Assembly (NCBI RefSeq): GCF_002775205.1
Contig: NC_036453.1
Coordinates: forward strand, 5,669,103 to 5,733,102
Reading direction: 5' to 3'
DNA from: Xiphophorus maculatus
Taxonomy: Eukaryota > Chordata > Actinopteri > Cyprinodontiformes > Poeciliidae
DNA length: 64,000 nt
Shown here: positions 1-23,487 of the stretch, piece by piece
Position numbering within the stretch: the stretch's first letter is position 1
Layout of the letters: each line of letters opens with the position of its first letter
Position numbers and translations under genes: made by a program
The notes under the pieces: generated by a model
What the model saw: only the letters and a program-made list of their open reading frames with translations
What the model was told of the DNA's origin: nothing
Database searches by the model: none

Positions 1-220
1 CAGCTTTGCCCTGCAGCAGAGAGAAATTATCAAATGGTCACACTTTATGTTTCACTTCAAAAACCCATGAAGATCCTTAACTACTGCTTTTAACCAATGT
101 TCATTATTAATGTACATTTTAAACTGAGAGTATTTCAGTTTAGAAAATATAATGTGAGAATGTTACAAGTGCAAATATAACTGTTTTATCTTAATCTGGA
201 TGTCCATGAGTGCAGAGCAC

Positions 221-325
221 CTGCAGAGAAATCCTGTAGTCTTTTCCAGGTTTGAGTCGGTTGACGTCATTATCCCAAATCTCCTGAACTATAGCCGACA
301 GCTCTCTGTCACTCTCAATCATCAT
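221..325 (-). CDS. EndoU-family endoribonuclease, first coding exon (gene partial, runs off left edge)
   Basis: Read on the minus strand, an ATG at 325 opens a 35-codon exon that ends with a CAG followed by a GTGCTC splice donor at 221. The peptide contains DRELSAIVQEIWDNDVNRL and then KPGKDYRISLQ. This matches the conserved N-terminal start of the XendoU/EndoU fold seen in fish poly(U)-specific endoribonuclease-like proteins. The family cleaves RNA at uridylates in a metal-dependent way and leaves 2',3'-cyclic phosphate ends. The catalytic histidines and lysine lie in later exons, which are outside the window, so activity cannot be judged. The frame upstream of the ATG is closed by a TGA 17 codons after entry, which supports this start; a second ATG follows directly. 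No signal peptide precedes the domain in this exon, so a cytoplasmic paralogue is possible. Which EndoU paralogue it is cannot be told. Confidence 0.8.
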
Positions 326-742
326 ACGGCCACTCTTTGTGCTCCTTGCCCCACTGTTCAGTCTCAGTCTCCTTCTGATCGCAGTGGTACAACGTTTAAT
401 GTCTCAGCCAAACTCCAGAGGTACGCAAAAGCTAGATATTCTAAATTAGTAAAATAAAAAATGCATTAGTCTCAAACAGATCATGTATAATCACAACAAG
501 ATATTTACACACACTAAATACAAAGGCAAAAACTTTTTATCTCACTGTCAGATATTAAATCTGACTTTCCTTTTTTGCTTTAGGTCAGTTAGAATTATCA
601 AAATCATTTATACTTGCTAAATACCAGAACAATAGAAGATATATTTTTTGAGAATTTTCAATTACTTTCTCTTTAAATGCTTACATACTGTAAAATCCCC
701 TACATGATTTTATGTAAGTATTTTTCTGCAAACCTATGCATG

Positions 743-772
743 CTCTGTGATGCATTGGTTTGCATCACAGAG
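743..772. repeat. Perfect inverted repeat, 12-bp arms, 6-nt loop
   Basis: CTCTGTGATGCA (743-754) is followed after TTGGTT by its exact reverse complement (761-772). No gene or terminator role is expected in this vertebrate intergenic setting. It belongs to a group of similar perfect hairpins in the window. Confidence 0.85.
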
Positions 773-794
773 GAAACCTTTCCCTTTCTTTGAG

Positions 795-818
795 TGCCTC
801 AAATCCTAATTTGAGGCA
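795..818. repeat. Perfect inverted repeat, 10-bp arms, 4-nt loop
   Basis: TGCCTCAAAT (795-804) pairs with ATTTGAGGCA (809-818) around CCTA. It lies only 22 bp after the preceding hairpin, so two hairpins stand in tandem here. Confidence 0.8.
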
Positions 819-1064
819 GAATTGTATTGATTTATTTGCTGATATTTGCTGGAGGGATGGGTACACTTTACTAGATAAATGCCATCACGAGGAAGGACCA
901 TTATAAAGAAATATTTATACCTCCCACCCCCATTCACCAGCTATATATTAGGAAGTTAAAGTTTGAGCACCAATCTCCTGAGTGAACAATGATCCAAAAC
1001 ATTGGAAAAACAATGTTTTTCATAGGAAAAAACAAACATAGGAAAAACAAAAACAATGTTTTTT

Positions 1065-1077
1065 GGGGGGGGGGGGG
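1065..1077 (+). repeat. Homopolymer run of 13 G
   Basis: Thirteen consecutive G, preceded by T6. The 60 bp before it contain two near-copies of an ACAATGTTTTT / CATAGGAAAAA motif, so this is a small low-complexity patch. The length of such a run is prone to sequencing error. Confidence 0.8.
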
Positions 1078-2063
1078 CATCAGAAAGCCTTAATTTTAAC
1101 TCTGAAATTATGAATTCAAAATTCAAACAATCTATTGTAAAAAGCTTGTGGAAGGATACACAAAAGGGTTGAGCCAAGAAGTCATAGATTTGAAAAGGTA
1201 AGTCATTATTTTTGGTAATCCTAATTACATTTTTTTTTTTAATTTTTTTAAAGAAATTGTCTTAATTTAATGTTTTACAAGCAGAAAGAAAAGGTTATGT
1301 CTCATTTTTTCCTATTTTAACTAGTTTGTCATAATTAATACTTCAGTATTGATGGATGGAAATCTAATCAAACATGAAAATCTACTAGGAACAAAATATA
1401 TTCAAAAAGAATTTCATGTATTTTACAGGTAAAGAAAGCCCAAATCATGGCTGAATGTTGAGCTCTAAGAATTCAGCATAAGATGGCAGCGCTGTAAGCA
1501 TCAAAACTCACTGACCTGCTTCTTTCAGTCCTGATCTGCTTCTCTGAACCAACAAGGAACAACTGGTGACTGATGTGTGGAAGTTTCTGTGTAGGCCTGC
1601 TGTTCCCAGTACTGGTTCTTTGAGTTTCTGACTGCAGGAGTCTTTCATGGTAAAGGCCCAGCCAGTCAATCAGTCATTCATTGACTATGTAAAAAACCAC
1701 GAGGGGGGACGAGTCAGGGGATGGGGACAGGACAGGAGAGAGGGGCCGTTAAAAAAGCATTTTCTACAGTCAGCAACTCTGGCCAAAGAGATTACACAAT
1801 GATGTCTCTTTTCAGGTTCAGCTAAAACGGAGGCTCTTTGTTCTTTTGACGTTTCATTGTTTCCCTCTCTGCCACAGCATCACCTCTGGATTACAGGGTA
1901 AATACGGGTCATGTTTCAGGTAACAAGGTGCTGCTGGGAACTTGGGGTTAATCTAATCACTCAAAGAGGGATAAAATGCCAACTATGTTACCAGAAAATG
2001 CAAACGCAAAGGCAAAAATTCCTTATTCTGCTTTGCTACTATCTCTGATAGTCATGTTCTACT

Positions 2064-2119
2064 ATCAATCAGTCAATCATGTTTATTTGTAAAGCACATT
2101 TCAGCATCAAGGTGGTTTA
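2064..2119 (-). mobile_element. Short relic of L2-type LINE 3' tail
   Basis: ATCAATCAGTCAATCATG followed by TTTATTTGTAAAGCACA and TTTCAGCATCAAGG closely resembles the 3' tail of the larger LINE at 25871-25935 (TCAATCAATC, TTTATTTGTATAGCACA, TTTCAGCAGCAAGG). The same orientation suggests a minus-strand insertion of which only the last 60 bp or so remain recognisable. Confidence 0.55.
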
Positions 2120-2779
2120 TATATTTTATTATAAAAATTGGTTAAACAGTGCAATACAAAGCAAATAATACATCCACATTAATTAACTATATTTTGTTCT
2201 TGTGGAAAATGATATGCAAATATGTGTCATGCCATGTGGAATTAAGAAATCAGCTATTTTCTTTAAAACTGAATCTGCAGCAAATGATTATTGGACAGAT
2301 GGGGTCTAGAAAAAGACATGCTGGTTTTAAATTCAGCACATTGTTTCAGTTTAATAGCCAGATGCTTGTAATACATTTTTTTCCTTACTACTTTGCTTTA
2401 AATTAATGAAAAGCTGTTTAACTTGAAATCTTAATGCAATCTAACTTTTTTGGGTATTTATCAACCAATTCAGAACATTTTCTGGGAAAATTGTGTATTT
2501 TAAGATGAATGCAATATCTTAAGAAGCTGAGGTAAATTAGAAACAAAAAAAGTCTGATGAAAATGTGCAATATCAGCCTGAATGTAAGACGCTGAAGTGT
2601 TATGTAGTTAAAGTGGTGACACCTGACACGTTGAGCTTAGAAAGCAAATGGTAGATTTCCAACTCTGTAATTTCTGTATATATGTGGAGGTGAACTCAAA
2701 GATCGTTAGAATGCTTTCAGAGCATTAAACAATAAAAAGAGTAACTGTGTTATGCAGAAAAGAAAAAGGTCACAAACTG

Positions 2780-2797
2780 TTTATTGGAATATTTATT
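2780..2797 (-). promoter_or_regulatory. rnf14: Candidate poly(A) signals of rnf14
   Basis: Two AATAAA hexamers on the minus strand (plus-strand TTTATT at 2780-2785 and 2792-2797) are the first close pair found downstream of the rnf14 stop at 3940. They would give a 3' UTR of about 1.2 kb, a usual size for this gene. Assignment is by position only. Confidence 0.4.
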
Positions 2798-3939
2798 ATT
2801 TTTTAGTGCATTGAACGTCATTCTGTGTTCTTACAAGAGAAATGAACAGTGTTGATGTGAACTTGGGACAAAAAACCATCATATGCTTTTTAAGGCTAAG
2901 CATCCCGATGTGTTTCTTCTAATCTGAACCAACTTCAAACTGTCACACAAGATGCTGAAACTGTTGTGTTGGGTTAATCTATGACAGAAATGTAAAGTAA
3001 ACATTTGGTATGTCTTTCTACGTTTTTGCCTCTTTTTCTGTATAATTATTTGGCATTATTAAATAATTTTAAAAAAACATAGTAAATCTAATGTAGCCAA
3101 CCACAAACTCTGCATAAAGCACCTGTTTTTTCATGAACACAAACTATAGTCATAGTTCAAGCTGCAAACCAAAGAAGCCAATGCACTGAACTTCACTACA
3201 CACTCAAACTGTTCATGATTTCATTGTGCTCTGACTTTGTCATTATAGAGAGAGAAATTTCTGTTTTGGACACATACCTCATATGACTGAAATATTATTA
3301 ATATCAATCTTGAATTTGAAAAGAAAGATGCTGTGTTTTACTTTTGACATGTTGAGGCAGGCTATAAGGATAGACTCCTTCAATTTTTTAATGAAAACAT
3401 TCAGTAGATTCTCCATATTTAGCTGGTTGCTAGAAGGCCTATGACATAAAGAAATGATTTGCTATGAGACAAGACAGGACATAGTCTATTTGATTAATTA
3501 TCTATATGACAGTACAAATTATTCCTTCCTTTGCAAATCTTTCACTGACTTGAGATTTCATGTTTATAACAGTTTCATAATCAGAACCCTTGTTAGACCA
3601 TTAACCAACCACTAACCAATATAGCTTATTAGTGAAAGGTAAAGGCAAACAGAAAAGATGCTAAACTTTTCTAAAATCCCTGCAGTTGTTTGCCATCTGT
3701 TCAGCAGACCTATATTGTTGAGACCTGTATAATTTAAACACAATGACTGTGACTATAAACACTTTACATAGCTGATTGTCTTCCTGTCCTCTCTATGGCA
3801 TGACAATGTTCAAAACACTCGATGTCTGTGTAAAAGTATGTGGCTGTGGTGGCGTTTCAGTTCCAGCGTAGATGAATCCATGGCCATGTGATGAAGGATA
3901 AAGTGCATTTAGATGTAGAGCTGAGAGGCGGCGCTGGCG

Positions 3940-6900
3940 TCAGTCCTCCTCATCGCTCCAGAATTCATCATCATCCACATCAACACCATGGAAGAGTCTG
4001 CAGGGGCCAAGGACAAAACAGTCAGACAGCTTAAGTACTGCACAAACACACTGGCCATCGATCTCGACACACTCTAGACTTGCTCATATGCAAGTCTAGA
4101 GCTTTAACATTTTCTTATGGTACAGTGAACTTCAAAAGGTTTATGTATGACAAGTTTTAGGCAGCTCCTCTGGTCAGACATGGTTGAACTTCATTTTCAC
4201 AAGAACTGGACATGGATAACATACAATAATGTTGCCACTGCAATTTTCTAAAAATCTGCTTGAGAAACTGGTTTATTATTTAAAAAGTGGCTAGATTAAA
4301 AAAAAATGCTGTAAATTGAGGAATATAAATATAATTAAATGAAATATAATCTAGTGTATAAAAGTAGTATATACTGGCATATTTAAGGCTTAAATTTTGT
4401 TTTTTCATTTCCTTTAAAAATTTTAGAACAATTTCAGTTTGTCTTGTTTTCAAACATCGCATAGGATTTAAGGAAATGTTTTTAAAAAAAAAAAAAAGGC
4501 CTGCAGCATAATTACACTAAAATTGAGTTATTCCTCAGGAAACAAGATGAATATGTGAAAATGTACTGTTTGCTCAATGTTAAGGATTAGAAGCCAATTA
4601 TGATGATGTGGGTGTTTTCTCTTTAAAATACTCTAGGTACCTTGGCAGAGACCAAGCTATTATATTACCGCAACAAAAGCAGCATTTATTAGAGCCTTTT
4701 TACCCATCCATACTGAAAGTGCCTATAAATGTGGATAAACCTGATAAGAGTTTCTTACTGGTTAAAGCAGGGTGAGTGAGGGTTGTTAAAGTGGCTGTAT
4801 GGGTTGACTTTGCTGAGGGCACCGAGGCACAGCCAGCAGAAGTACTGCTTACAAGATGTGCATGTCATCTTGTTACAGCCATCCACTTTCTGAAAGATAC
4901 AAAGTGCCGCAACATTATGTGAACAGACATGATTTGGATGGCACCATTTTTAAAGGTTCTGATGTCTTAAAGCATTGTAACCACTAGGGGGAGGTAAAGG
5001 CCACCTGTATATTGGTTCCACAGCGGGGGCAGCATTTGCAGTTCTCCTTGAGCCAGTCTCTGCTGAAGGATTCCTCCACCGCTTTCTGGACCACCCTCTT
5101 CCCGAAGCGTTGCTCCATGAACTTCTGGCCCTCAGGCGTGGCTGACAGGTACTCATCTCTCAGGCTACGCAGATCATCTGAGGAACAAACCAGAAGCTGA
5201 GACAGTTAGAAAATACATTTTCTGATTTCCAGTGGGGGTTTATTTGCATCTGTGTACATTTTATTTAAGCTCTGGCACATCTTTTCAATGCAACTCATTT
5301 CAGTCTTTCCACAGCTCCAACCCAACTACTTGTCTCCCACTTGCCTCTTATTTGTAATGTGCTACTTTTTCTTTTCTAACAAAGCTTCACTCCTGCAAAC
5401 TATTTTTAACAGGAGTCAACTGTGTGGTTACCTGCTGTTATTTTACAATGAGAGACGCCGTGGTATCCCAGCTTGCACAGCGTGCAGAAAGCATACTGAC
5501 AAGCCGAGCAAATGCCCATGGTTGTGTCTGGCTCCACCATAACAGCCGTCCCACAGGAGTGACGTGGACAGTAGACGACGTCAGCCATGAGGTCCAAGCT
5601 TGACTGAAGGAGCAAACGGTCATACCGGGCAAACAACTCCTCGTCCACAAGCTGTTTCACCTGAATGAAAAAGCCACGATGTGAGAGAACTGATTATGTG
5701 AAGTGAAAACTCACAGTTAATCTGCCGCTCTTACCTGTGACGGAGTGGCTAGTGAGGTACATTCGGGTTCAGGGCAGTTAAGGCACTGGACGTTGCCGTC
5801 CCGTATTTGAATCTGAAAGTACTCTGTCATGCACACCTTACAGTAAACATGTTGGCACCCCTTGAAGCAGAGACAGCTGGCACCCAGTTTGTCTGAAAAA
5901 CAGATGCCGCAGCAGAACACCTTTCCATCGAATGCCCTCTGCCGCTGCGCCTCATCAAAGTCCAGGAGCTGAGGTAGGGGGTCTGAGTGGGGGTCCATCA
6001 GAACCACGGCGCGCGGGTCCGACTGAGAGGACGGTGAAAAGTGCTGGTCAGAGTTCTCTTTCTGCACGTCTGCTTTTTTCTCCTCTGGTTTTTCAGACTG
6101 GCTCATGCACTGTGTCCCAGCTGGACAGAGAAAAAAATATGTTTTTCCAAATGCCATTAATTTTTAAAAAACTTTAGCATAAACATACAGATGGCTGAGC
6201 AAGAATTTTCTAATTCAAAGGAGATAAAAACATGTTTACATCTGATATAAAGCCAAGTCACCAGTAAATCTAAGAAGATGCTTCTAATAAAGCTAAAGGT
6301 GTAATTTGCATTTGAAAAAAGTTACTAAGCCAAAGCCTACAACAGACAGAGTCATTGTGTCAGAAAAGTAACTTAAACTGATTTATTTCATCGAGTCATC
6401 TTTTACACATCATCCATAATTTTCAAACAGGTTAAGGATCTAGAGCACAAAACTAACTTTATCTATCCCAAACCAGTTTGATGTGAGTTTACTGTTGGAA
6501 AACTGACTGTGTTCAAGCTTCAACCATCTGACCCAAACTGGGAGCCTCAGGTGGTTGACACTTAAACTCATCATGCAGAGCACTCTCAATTTAAAAATAG
6601 CCACTCCAAAATGAATTTTATATTTAAAAAAATGAGCTGATTCTGTCACCTAAATGTCAAATGACAAAAATTCATGGGTAGAATCTGGGAGCCTGCACCT
6701 TTTACAACCCAAAGAGCCATTTTTGTCCTCAGACCAGCTAACAAAAGTTGTTTAGAGCCACAACTGTTTCATGACCTTTTCAGAAAAGACAACTTATTAC
6801 CGTAAATAATTGATGTTATTTTTGAAAGAAAAAAATACAAACACCATTCTATTTATAAAACTTTTCCAAAAGAGGATGTATGCATTGCCTTCAATGAGAT

Positions 6901-7871
6901 GTTATGATTTTGTGTTTTTTAAGTAAATAGTGCTCAACAAGAAGAATAGATAAGCAAATATTACTAGTACTTTTGGGTCATCTGGTTGTGGAACTTATTG
7001 ATTCATGAAAAAACGGCAAAAACCTGAATTGCTTATTGTATTTTACTCAAGCTTGCTGTTAAAATTACTTAGTTCTTTATCATTTTTACCCAAAGTTATA
7101 TTGCAGATATGCAGACTCCCGGGAGAATCTAACGACACAGAAAAACATAAATACCTTTTGCTTCAGGGTCTGTTTTCCTCCGTTCACCGCCGCCCTTAAT
7201 GCTGCTCCTGTAGAGTTCAAGAGGAGACTGGATGCTCAGAAAGTTCAGAGTCTCCTCTTTCAGGAACTGGATCCACATGAAAAGGACCTCAAAACCCTGA
7301 TTTTCGTCCCACAACTCATCCAAGCGCTGACACAGAGAACTCAGCTGAAATGATCAAATATCAAATATTACGCACCATAACCTGTATTTGTAGATTTGAA
7401 TAAAACTACCAGTCATATTTCTGGAATATGGGAGGAAGCCAAAGTACCCAGAGATAACTTGTTTTTGTCATATAAAGAAATATAAGAGTTGGCATGATGA
7501 GTCCTACCTGAGCTTTGGTCATCCATTTGGAGCTGAGTGAAAAAACCGGTGGAGATGTAGACGGATAGTCTGCAGGAAGCTCGAAATTGAGCACCAAGGG
7601 AGGTAAAAAGCAGACATTATATTCAGCTGTCTTGTCTCCTACAACAGAGAAAGGAGGTAATTGGCATTTCTTGTTGTTATATGAATAAACTGCACACCAC
7701 ACCTTTACTGACGCATGTACCTTTCACCAGCAGCTTGAAATTGGGAGGGAGCTCCAGACACAGCTGTATCTCTCCGCCCTGAGCAGACTCTGCGCGGCGG
7801 AACTCCTCTTCATCATAGATACTTGCTAAAGCAAGCAGTTCATTCTCCTGGGCTTCTTTATCCTCAGACAT
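3940..7871 (-). CDS. rnf14: RNF14, RWD-RBR type E3 ubiquitin-protein ligase
   Basis: Eight coding exons, minus strand: 7871-7721, 7638-7508, 7344-7155, 6120-5735, 5660-5432, 5177-5005, 4889-4759, 3997-3940; 482 aa (human 474). The start MSEDKEAQENELLALASIYD opens an RWD domain (about residues 10-137). RING1 follows (228-278, first ligands CGIC), then an IBR domain (317-358, with eight Cys/His zinc ligands visible) and RING2 (412-461). The catalytic cysteine should be C430 in GCNKMTC, which takes ubiquitin from the E2 as a thioester before passing it to substrate, as in other RBR ligases. The C-terminus is acidic (DVDDDEFWSDEED). RNF14 is known as an androgen-receptor coactivator (ARA54) and for ubiquitylating stalled-ribosome crosslinks. 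All domains and junctions are intact, so the gene looks functional. It lies downstream of hspa4 on the same strand. Confidence 0.96.
4072..4101. repeat. Perfect inverted repeat, 12-bp arms, 6-nt loop, in the last rnf14 intron
   Basis: CTCTAGACTTGC (4072-4083) and GCAAGTCTAGAG (4090-4101) are exact reverse complements separated by TCATAT. It lies about 75 bp upstream, in transcript sense, of the last rnf14 coding exon and could fold in the pre-mRNA. Confidence 0.85.
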
Positions 7872-8459
7872 TTACATACCTACAACAACAACAGTACACG
7901 ATCAATAGCATTTCGAGATGTAGTGGCCGTAGCAGTGCCTGTCATAACATAAACACTGTCAAAATGAACTGCACCTAATCATCTCATGAATCTGACAATA
8001 AACTGTTAATTTACCAACTGGCTTAAACGGTTAAGCATTGTGTCTTAAACTACAAACCAAAAAGAAAGTGAAAAATATTTTTAAAAATTAATAAATTACT
8101 ACAGGCAACACGACTTTTCATATAACTTAGCTTTAGCAAAGCTACGTTGTTATACAAAAGTTGGAGGATGCATTTATAACACCTTTATGTGTGTGCTAAT
8201 AATGCAACACCGGTAAACATAAAGTGTTTTAGAAACTCTGATGACATTATTCAAGCTGTCGTTTAGTTTCCGACTTAGCTAACAAACTTGAGATAGTCAC
8301 TGCATGAGGCTAGCAAGCTCTGCTAGTTAACTGCGGCTTTGTTACTGCAGCTAAGTAGCAAAGCTAGGCCCTGTGTCATAACCACTGTTATACAGATCAA
8401 AAATATTAAAATTATTTCACTGAAAAGTAGACTGCAATTAAAATGAAGACGTTAACTAC

Positions 8460-8530
8460 CTTATATGTCCCAAGTGCAAGTGACTTCTGCCCCTTTGACT
8501 AGTTCTCGTCATGACGAGTCACTGTAGGTT
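8460..8530 (-). other. rnf14: Probable non-coding first exon and promoter of rnf14
   Basis: The ATG exon of rnf14 has a good acceptor (TTGTTGTAG, exon from 7879) eight bases before the ATG, so a non-coding exon must lie upstream. On the minus strand a donor ATAAG/GTAGTT at 8460 fits, with GC-richer, CpG-containing DNA from 8505 to 8640. The transcription start is not fixed by the sequence; the upper limit given is a guess. Confidence 0.45.
8505..8518. promoter_or_regulatory. 14-bp perfect palindrome in the rnf14 5' region
   Basis: CTCGTCATGACGAG is a perfect palindrome within the presumed rnf14 promoter or first exon. Its centre TCATGA and flanks are not a site I can name with confidence; a dimeric factor site is possible. 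Confidence 0.5.
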
Positions 8531-8599
8531 CTTACAGCGCCACCTCCAGGAGATCTCAGTTAGCGCAATATTGGCTGGACCTGTTCCTTATCAGTCCGC

Positions 8600-9560
8600 C
8601 GGCAAGCAATCCGGCTGACCGGCCAGGATGATGAGCGGCGAAGAACAATTTCACCGAACTCCTTTTTTTTCATAATGTATGTACATTTTAGGGGAGGATC
8701 AACATAATATAATAAATTTAACTTAGTGAAAAATATATCTACTTAAATTTACTTTGTGCATTTATAATTTTGATAAACTATTATAGCCTACGATCAACCA
8801 TAAAGTTTTTCCAAATAGACAAATATTCAGACATACTTACTTTTTTACTGGGTGCACGGTTTTTAAAAAAATATATTTTTTTATACATTGTGTATAGCTT
8901 TTAATTTCTCTATATGTTAGATTGTTTTTCATTGTAAGTTTATTGCCATTTGCAATTTTGCTCTGTCTTGTTTGCTGGTTAAGTTAAGAGAGTTGACATA
9001 TTTGTTACAACTGTCACTATATTGTGACAACATGGCATGAAACAAAATCTGTGCAAAAATCGAGCTCCTCTGCTAATGACAGAAATAAACAGTTCACTCA
9101 GAAACAACCAATCACACCCAGTAAGCAAGTCTTAGCGCTGTCAGTTATGATCATGTAAGCGCTGCCCACAGCCTCCAGATTGTTCTCTACTACTCTACAG
9201 CCTCTCCCAGTCACCAGAGCATGTGGTGAATACTCAGGTTAGTTAATATGGCCACCAATCACAGCAGATAAACAGATTCCCAAGAATGGCATGTCAAAAT
9301 AATTTTTTTATAAGTTACATATCCCAGTTTTAGTATTTTATTTATAACCTTTAATTCCTGCCATTGCGGTGTCTAGCACTATGCTGTTGTGCATTTCTAG
9401 TACATTATCATGTTTACCTGGAGACTAGCTATGAGATAAGACAGGACAAATTGTTAGCGATATTTCATCTCATCTTCTTGTGCAGGATTGGAAAGGGGCT
9501 TCATTTACCAGAGTTTTCTTGAACAGTAATGATTATAACTCAGCTCAGTTTTTGTTCTAA
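8600..9560. other. Intergenic DNA between rnf14 5' end and hspa4 3' end
   Basis: AT-rich sequence without a protein-like frame. It lies between the presumed rnf14 promoter and the distal part of the hspa4 3' UTR. CpG-bearing DNA at 8580-8640 probably belongs to the rnf14 promoter. Nothing else is recognised. Confidence 0.5.
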
Positions 9561-9562
9561 GG

Positions 9563-9792
9563 TTTATTTTTGCATTTTTCAGTGATGTGGCAACAACAGC
9601 AGCACCCAAAAAGGAGATTTGTTGCACCAGCAATCTCACTGTCAAGTAGAAAAAAAAAATAAAACAACAAGGCTACCAGAGAGCAAACAGATCATTTGCT
9701 TTTGAATGAGAAAAGCAGAACAGTGAAATACTGCATGACAGTAACTCTTGGTATCTAAATCCAACATACAGTACAAGAGAAGAAAATTTATT
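9563..9792 (-). promoter_or_regulatory. hspa4: Candidate poly(A) signals of hspa4
   Basis: AATAAA on the minus strand occurs at 9787-9792 and 9563-9568, about 0.5 and 0.7 kb past the hspa4 stop codon at 10287. Either would give a reasonable 3' UTR; the sequence does not decide between them. Confidence 0.35.
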
Positions 9793-10286
9793 TGAACTAA
9801 ATACATCATAACCCAGGAGTTACAAGTGTTTGTGGTGAAAACCCCCAAAACTAAACAAAACCCCACCCCACAAGATGACATTTACAACTTTAAACTATTG
9901 ATGCCCCCTTCATCAACGCATTTGATACCTTATTTAAACAATATTTTACAATTTCCACTTTGCTGACATTTTTAGCTTAAAGGTCTTCAGGAAAAGCTAA
10001 ACAATCATCAAAGCAGCACGAACTAAGCTAGCAACCCACACTCACAACTTCCCCACCCTCAGGAAGTCAATTCAATATTATTATTATGCAATATTTCTAT
10101 ATTCAAAGAATATAAGAAAGCACATGCCGTGAAGGCAGTCTGATGAATAGCACTGATAAAGGATGATGTCTGCATCTCCAAAAGAGGCTACCATGTCATT
10201 AAGAATTAACTCAGAAGTAAAGGGCTGAACAAGGTGAGAAGCAGTACAAACAGATGGGAAACTCAAAAGTTGGCAGCAGCAAAAGT

Positions 10287-22196
<11,910 letters not shown>

Positions 22197-22433
22197 CTAC
22201 AATATGCTTGTCTCTTGGTTGTAAGGTTGCCTGCAGCGGAACTTAAAGTAAGGTTAATGTTTATTTAAACCTTAAAGAGTACAATAATCCTAATAGAGTT
22301 GTTGTGTTGCTCTCTGTTAAAAAGAGATAGTGCTCTTCTTAATCCACGCCGCTGTTACCGGTGTCACTGATATGCACTGGCAACCCTTAGCAGCAAGGTG
22401 GTTTAACAGCCTTCTCGCGCTCTCGCCGGTAAT

Positions 22434-22443
22434 TCTCGCGAGA
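22434..22443. promoter_or_regulatory. TCTCGCGAGA promoter palindrome upstream of hspa4
   Basis: The exact 10-bp palindrome TCTCGCGAGA lies 241 bp upstream of the hspa4 ATG (minus strand), next to a second CTCGCG patch at 22413-22425. This element is a known core-promoter motif of TATA-less housekeeping genes in vertebrates. Its position marks the likely hspa4 transcription start region. It could also feed transcription toward zcchc10, whose ATG is 1.2 kb away, but zcchc10 has its own candidate promoter region closer by. Confidence 0.7.
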
Positions 22444-23415
22444 TGTGCGTTATCCAGACGTCTCTGGATTTTTCTATAACCATGTGAGGTGAGAGACGTT
22501 TCTCCAACTCTCTAGCTTTTTTGAGATAGATTCTGAGACTTTTGCGCAGTTTTTACATAATTTCTAAATGTAGTATATGCCTTAAATTACAGCAACAGAA
22601 TTACGAGATGTGAAAAAAAACATTATTTATTATTTTACATTTAGTGTAAATTAAGTTTTTTATACAATCAAATATCTCCAGGCAATTTCTAAAAAAAAAA
22701 AACACGCATAATTCATAATTCAATTCTTGTTACAATTTGAACTCAATATTGTAATCAGATATCAATTGATTTCATTCCACAACAAATCAAACATAAGATC
22801 CACTTACATCATACGGAAACAGTACAGTAAGGTTGTTTTCATTCTAGTTAGAATATTAAGTGTTAGTCTATGTGGGCCGATGATCTAAAAAGTTGAAATT
22901 ATTGGACTTGGCTTTACAATGGATAGAAGAAATAAGATCTTAAAAACAATCATTTGTTCAGAGTCCAATTCAGCACTAGCCAGTGTAAAATATAGTCATT
23001 CAAATAATAAACTAGATATTTTATTAGAAATATAATAATCATTATTTAGGTTACAAATGATGTGATATTTATTTAAGTTCCAACACATATTTGGATTAAG
23101 GCAAACAAAACAGCAGACAGAGAAGCAAAAACGGCAACAACAGGACTAACAGCTCATTATTCAAAATACAGCAACATAACACAGGAAAATGTCAACTTTG
23201 TGGAGAAAATTAGACATTGTAGCAAATTTAGAAGATATGAAATAAAAAGGATATTAAGATTGGACAAATTTAGAAAAAATAAATAAATATTTCATTTGTT
23301 AAGTATATTACAGAGAAATTCAGACACAAAAAGCACTTGTATTTTAAAAACATTTTTTGGAAAATAGATGACTTCAATATACGTATATGAAGACATTTTG
23401 AGCCATGTTCCATAT
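22444..23415. other. Divergent intergenic DNA between hspa4 and zcchc10
   Basis: AT-rich sequence separating two head-to-head genes. No protein-like frame was found. Apart from the promoter element at its left edge and the repeat at its right edge nothing specific is recognised. Confidence 0.5.
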
Positions 23416-23487
23416 CAGTAGGTGGCAGTAATACCGCCTTTAACATTTTTTTTGGCAACTGCTAATAAAAAATACAAGAAGAAGAAC
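23416..23487 (+). repeat. Probable dispersed teleost repeat ending in AAG units, upstream of zcchc10
   Basis: TCAGTAGGTGGCAGTAATAC followed by a CAACTGCTAATAAAA stretch and then AAG units resembles a motif I know to recur in teleost genomes (a GGTGGC...AATAAAA block running into GAA repeats). It could be the 3' end of a retroposon with an AAG tail. Recognition is from memory and was not searched. Confidence 0.45.

Larger units (their letters stand above)
431..2779. other. Intergenic DNA between the EndoU-like gene and rnf14, no gene seen
   Basis: AT-rich DNA without a coding frame that resembles a protein. It holds two perfect hairpins (743-772 and 795-818), a 13-base G run (1065-1077), and a short relic of an L2-type LINE tail (2064-2119). 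The EndoU-like gene reads leftward, so its promoter should lie near 430-700, but no clear core element was recognised. Confidence 0.6.
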
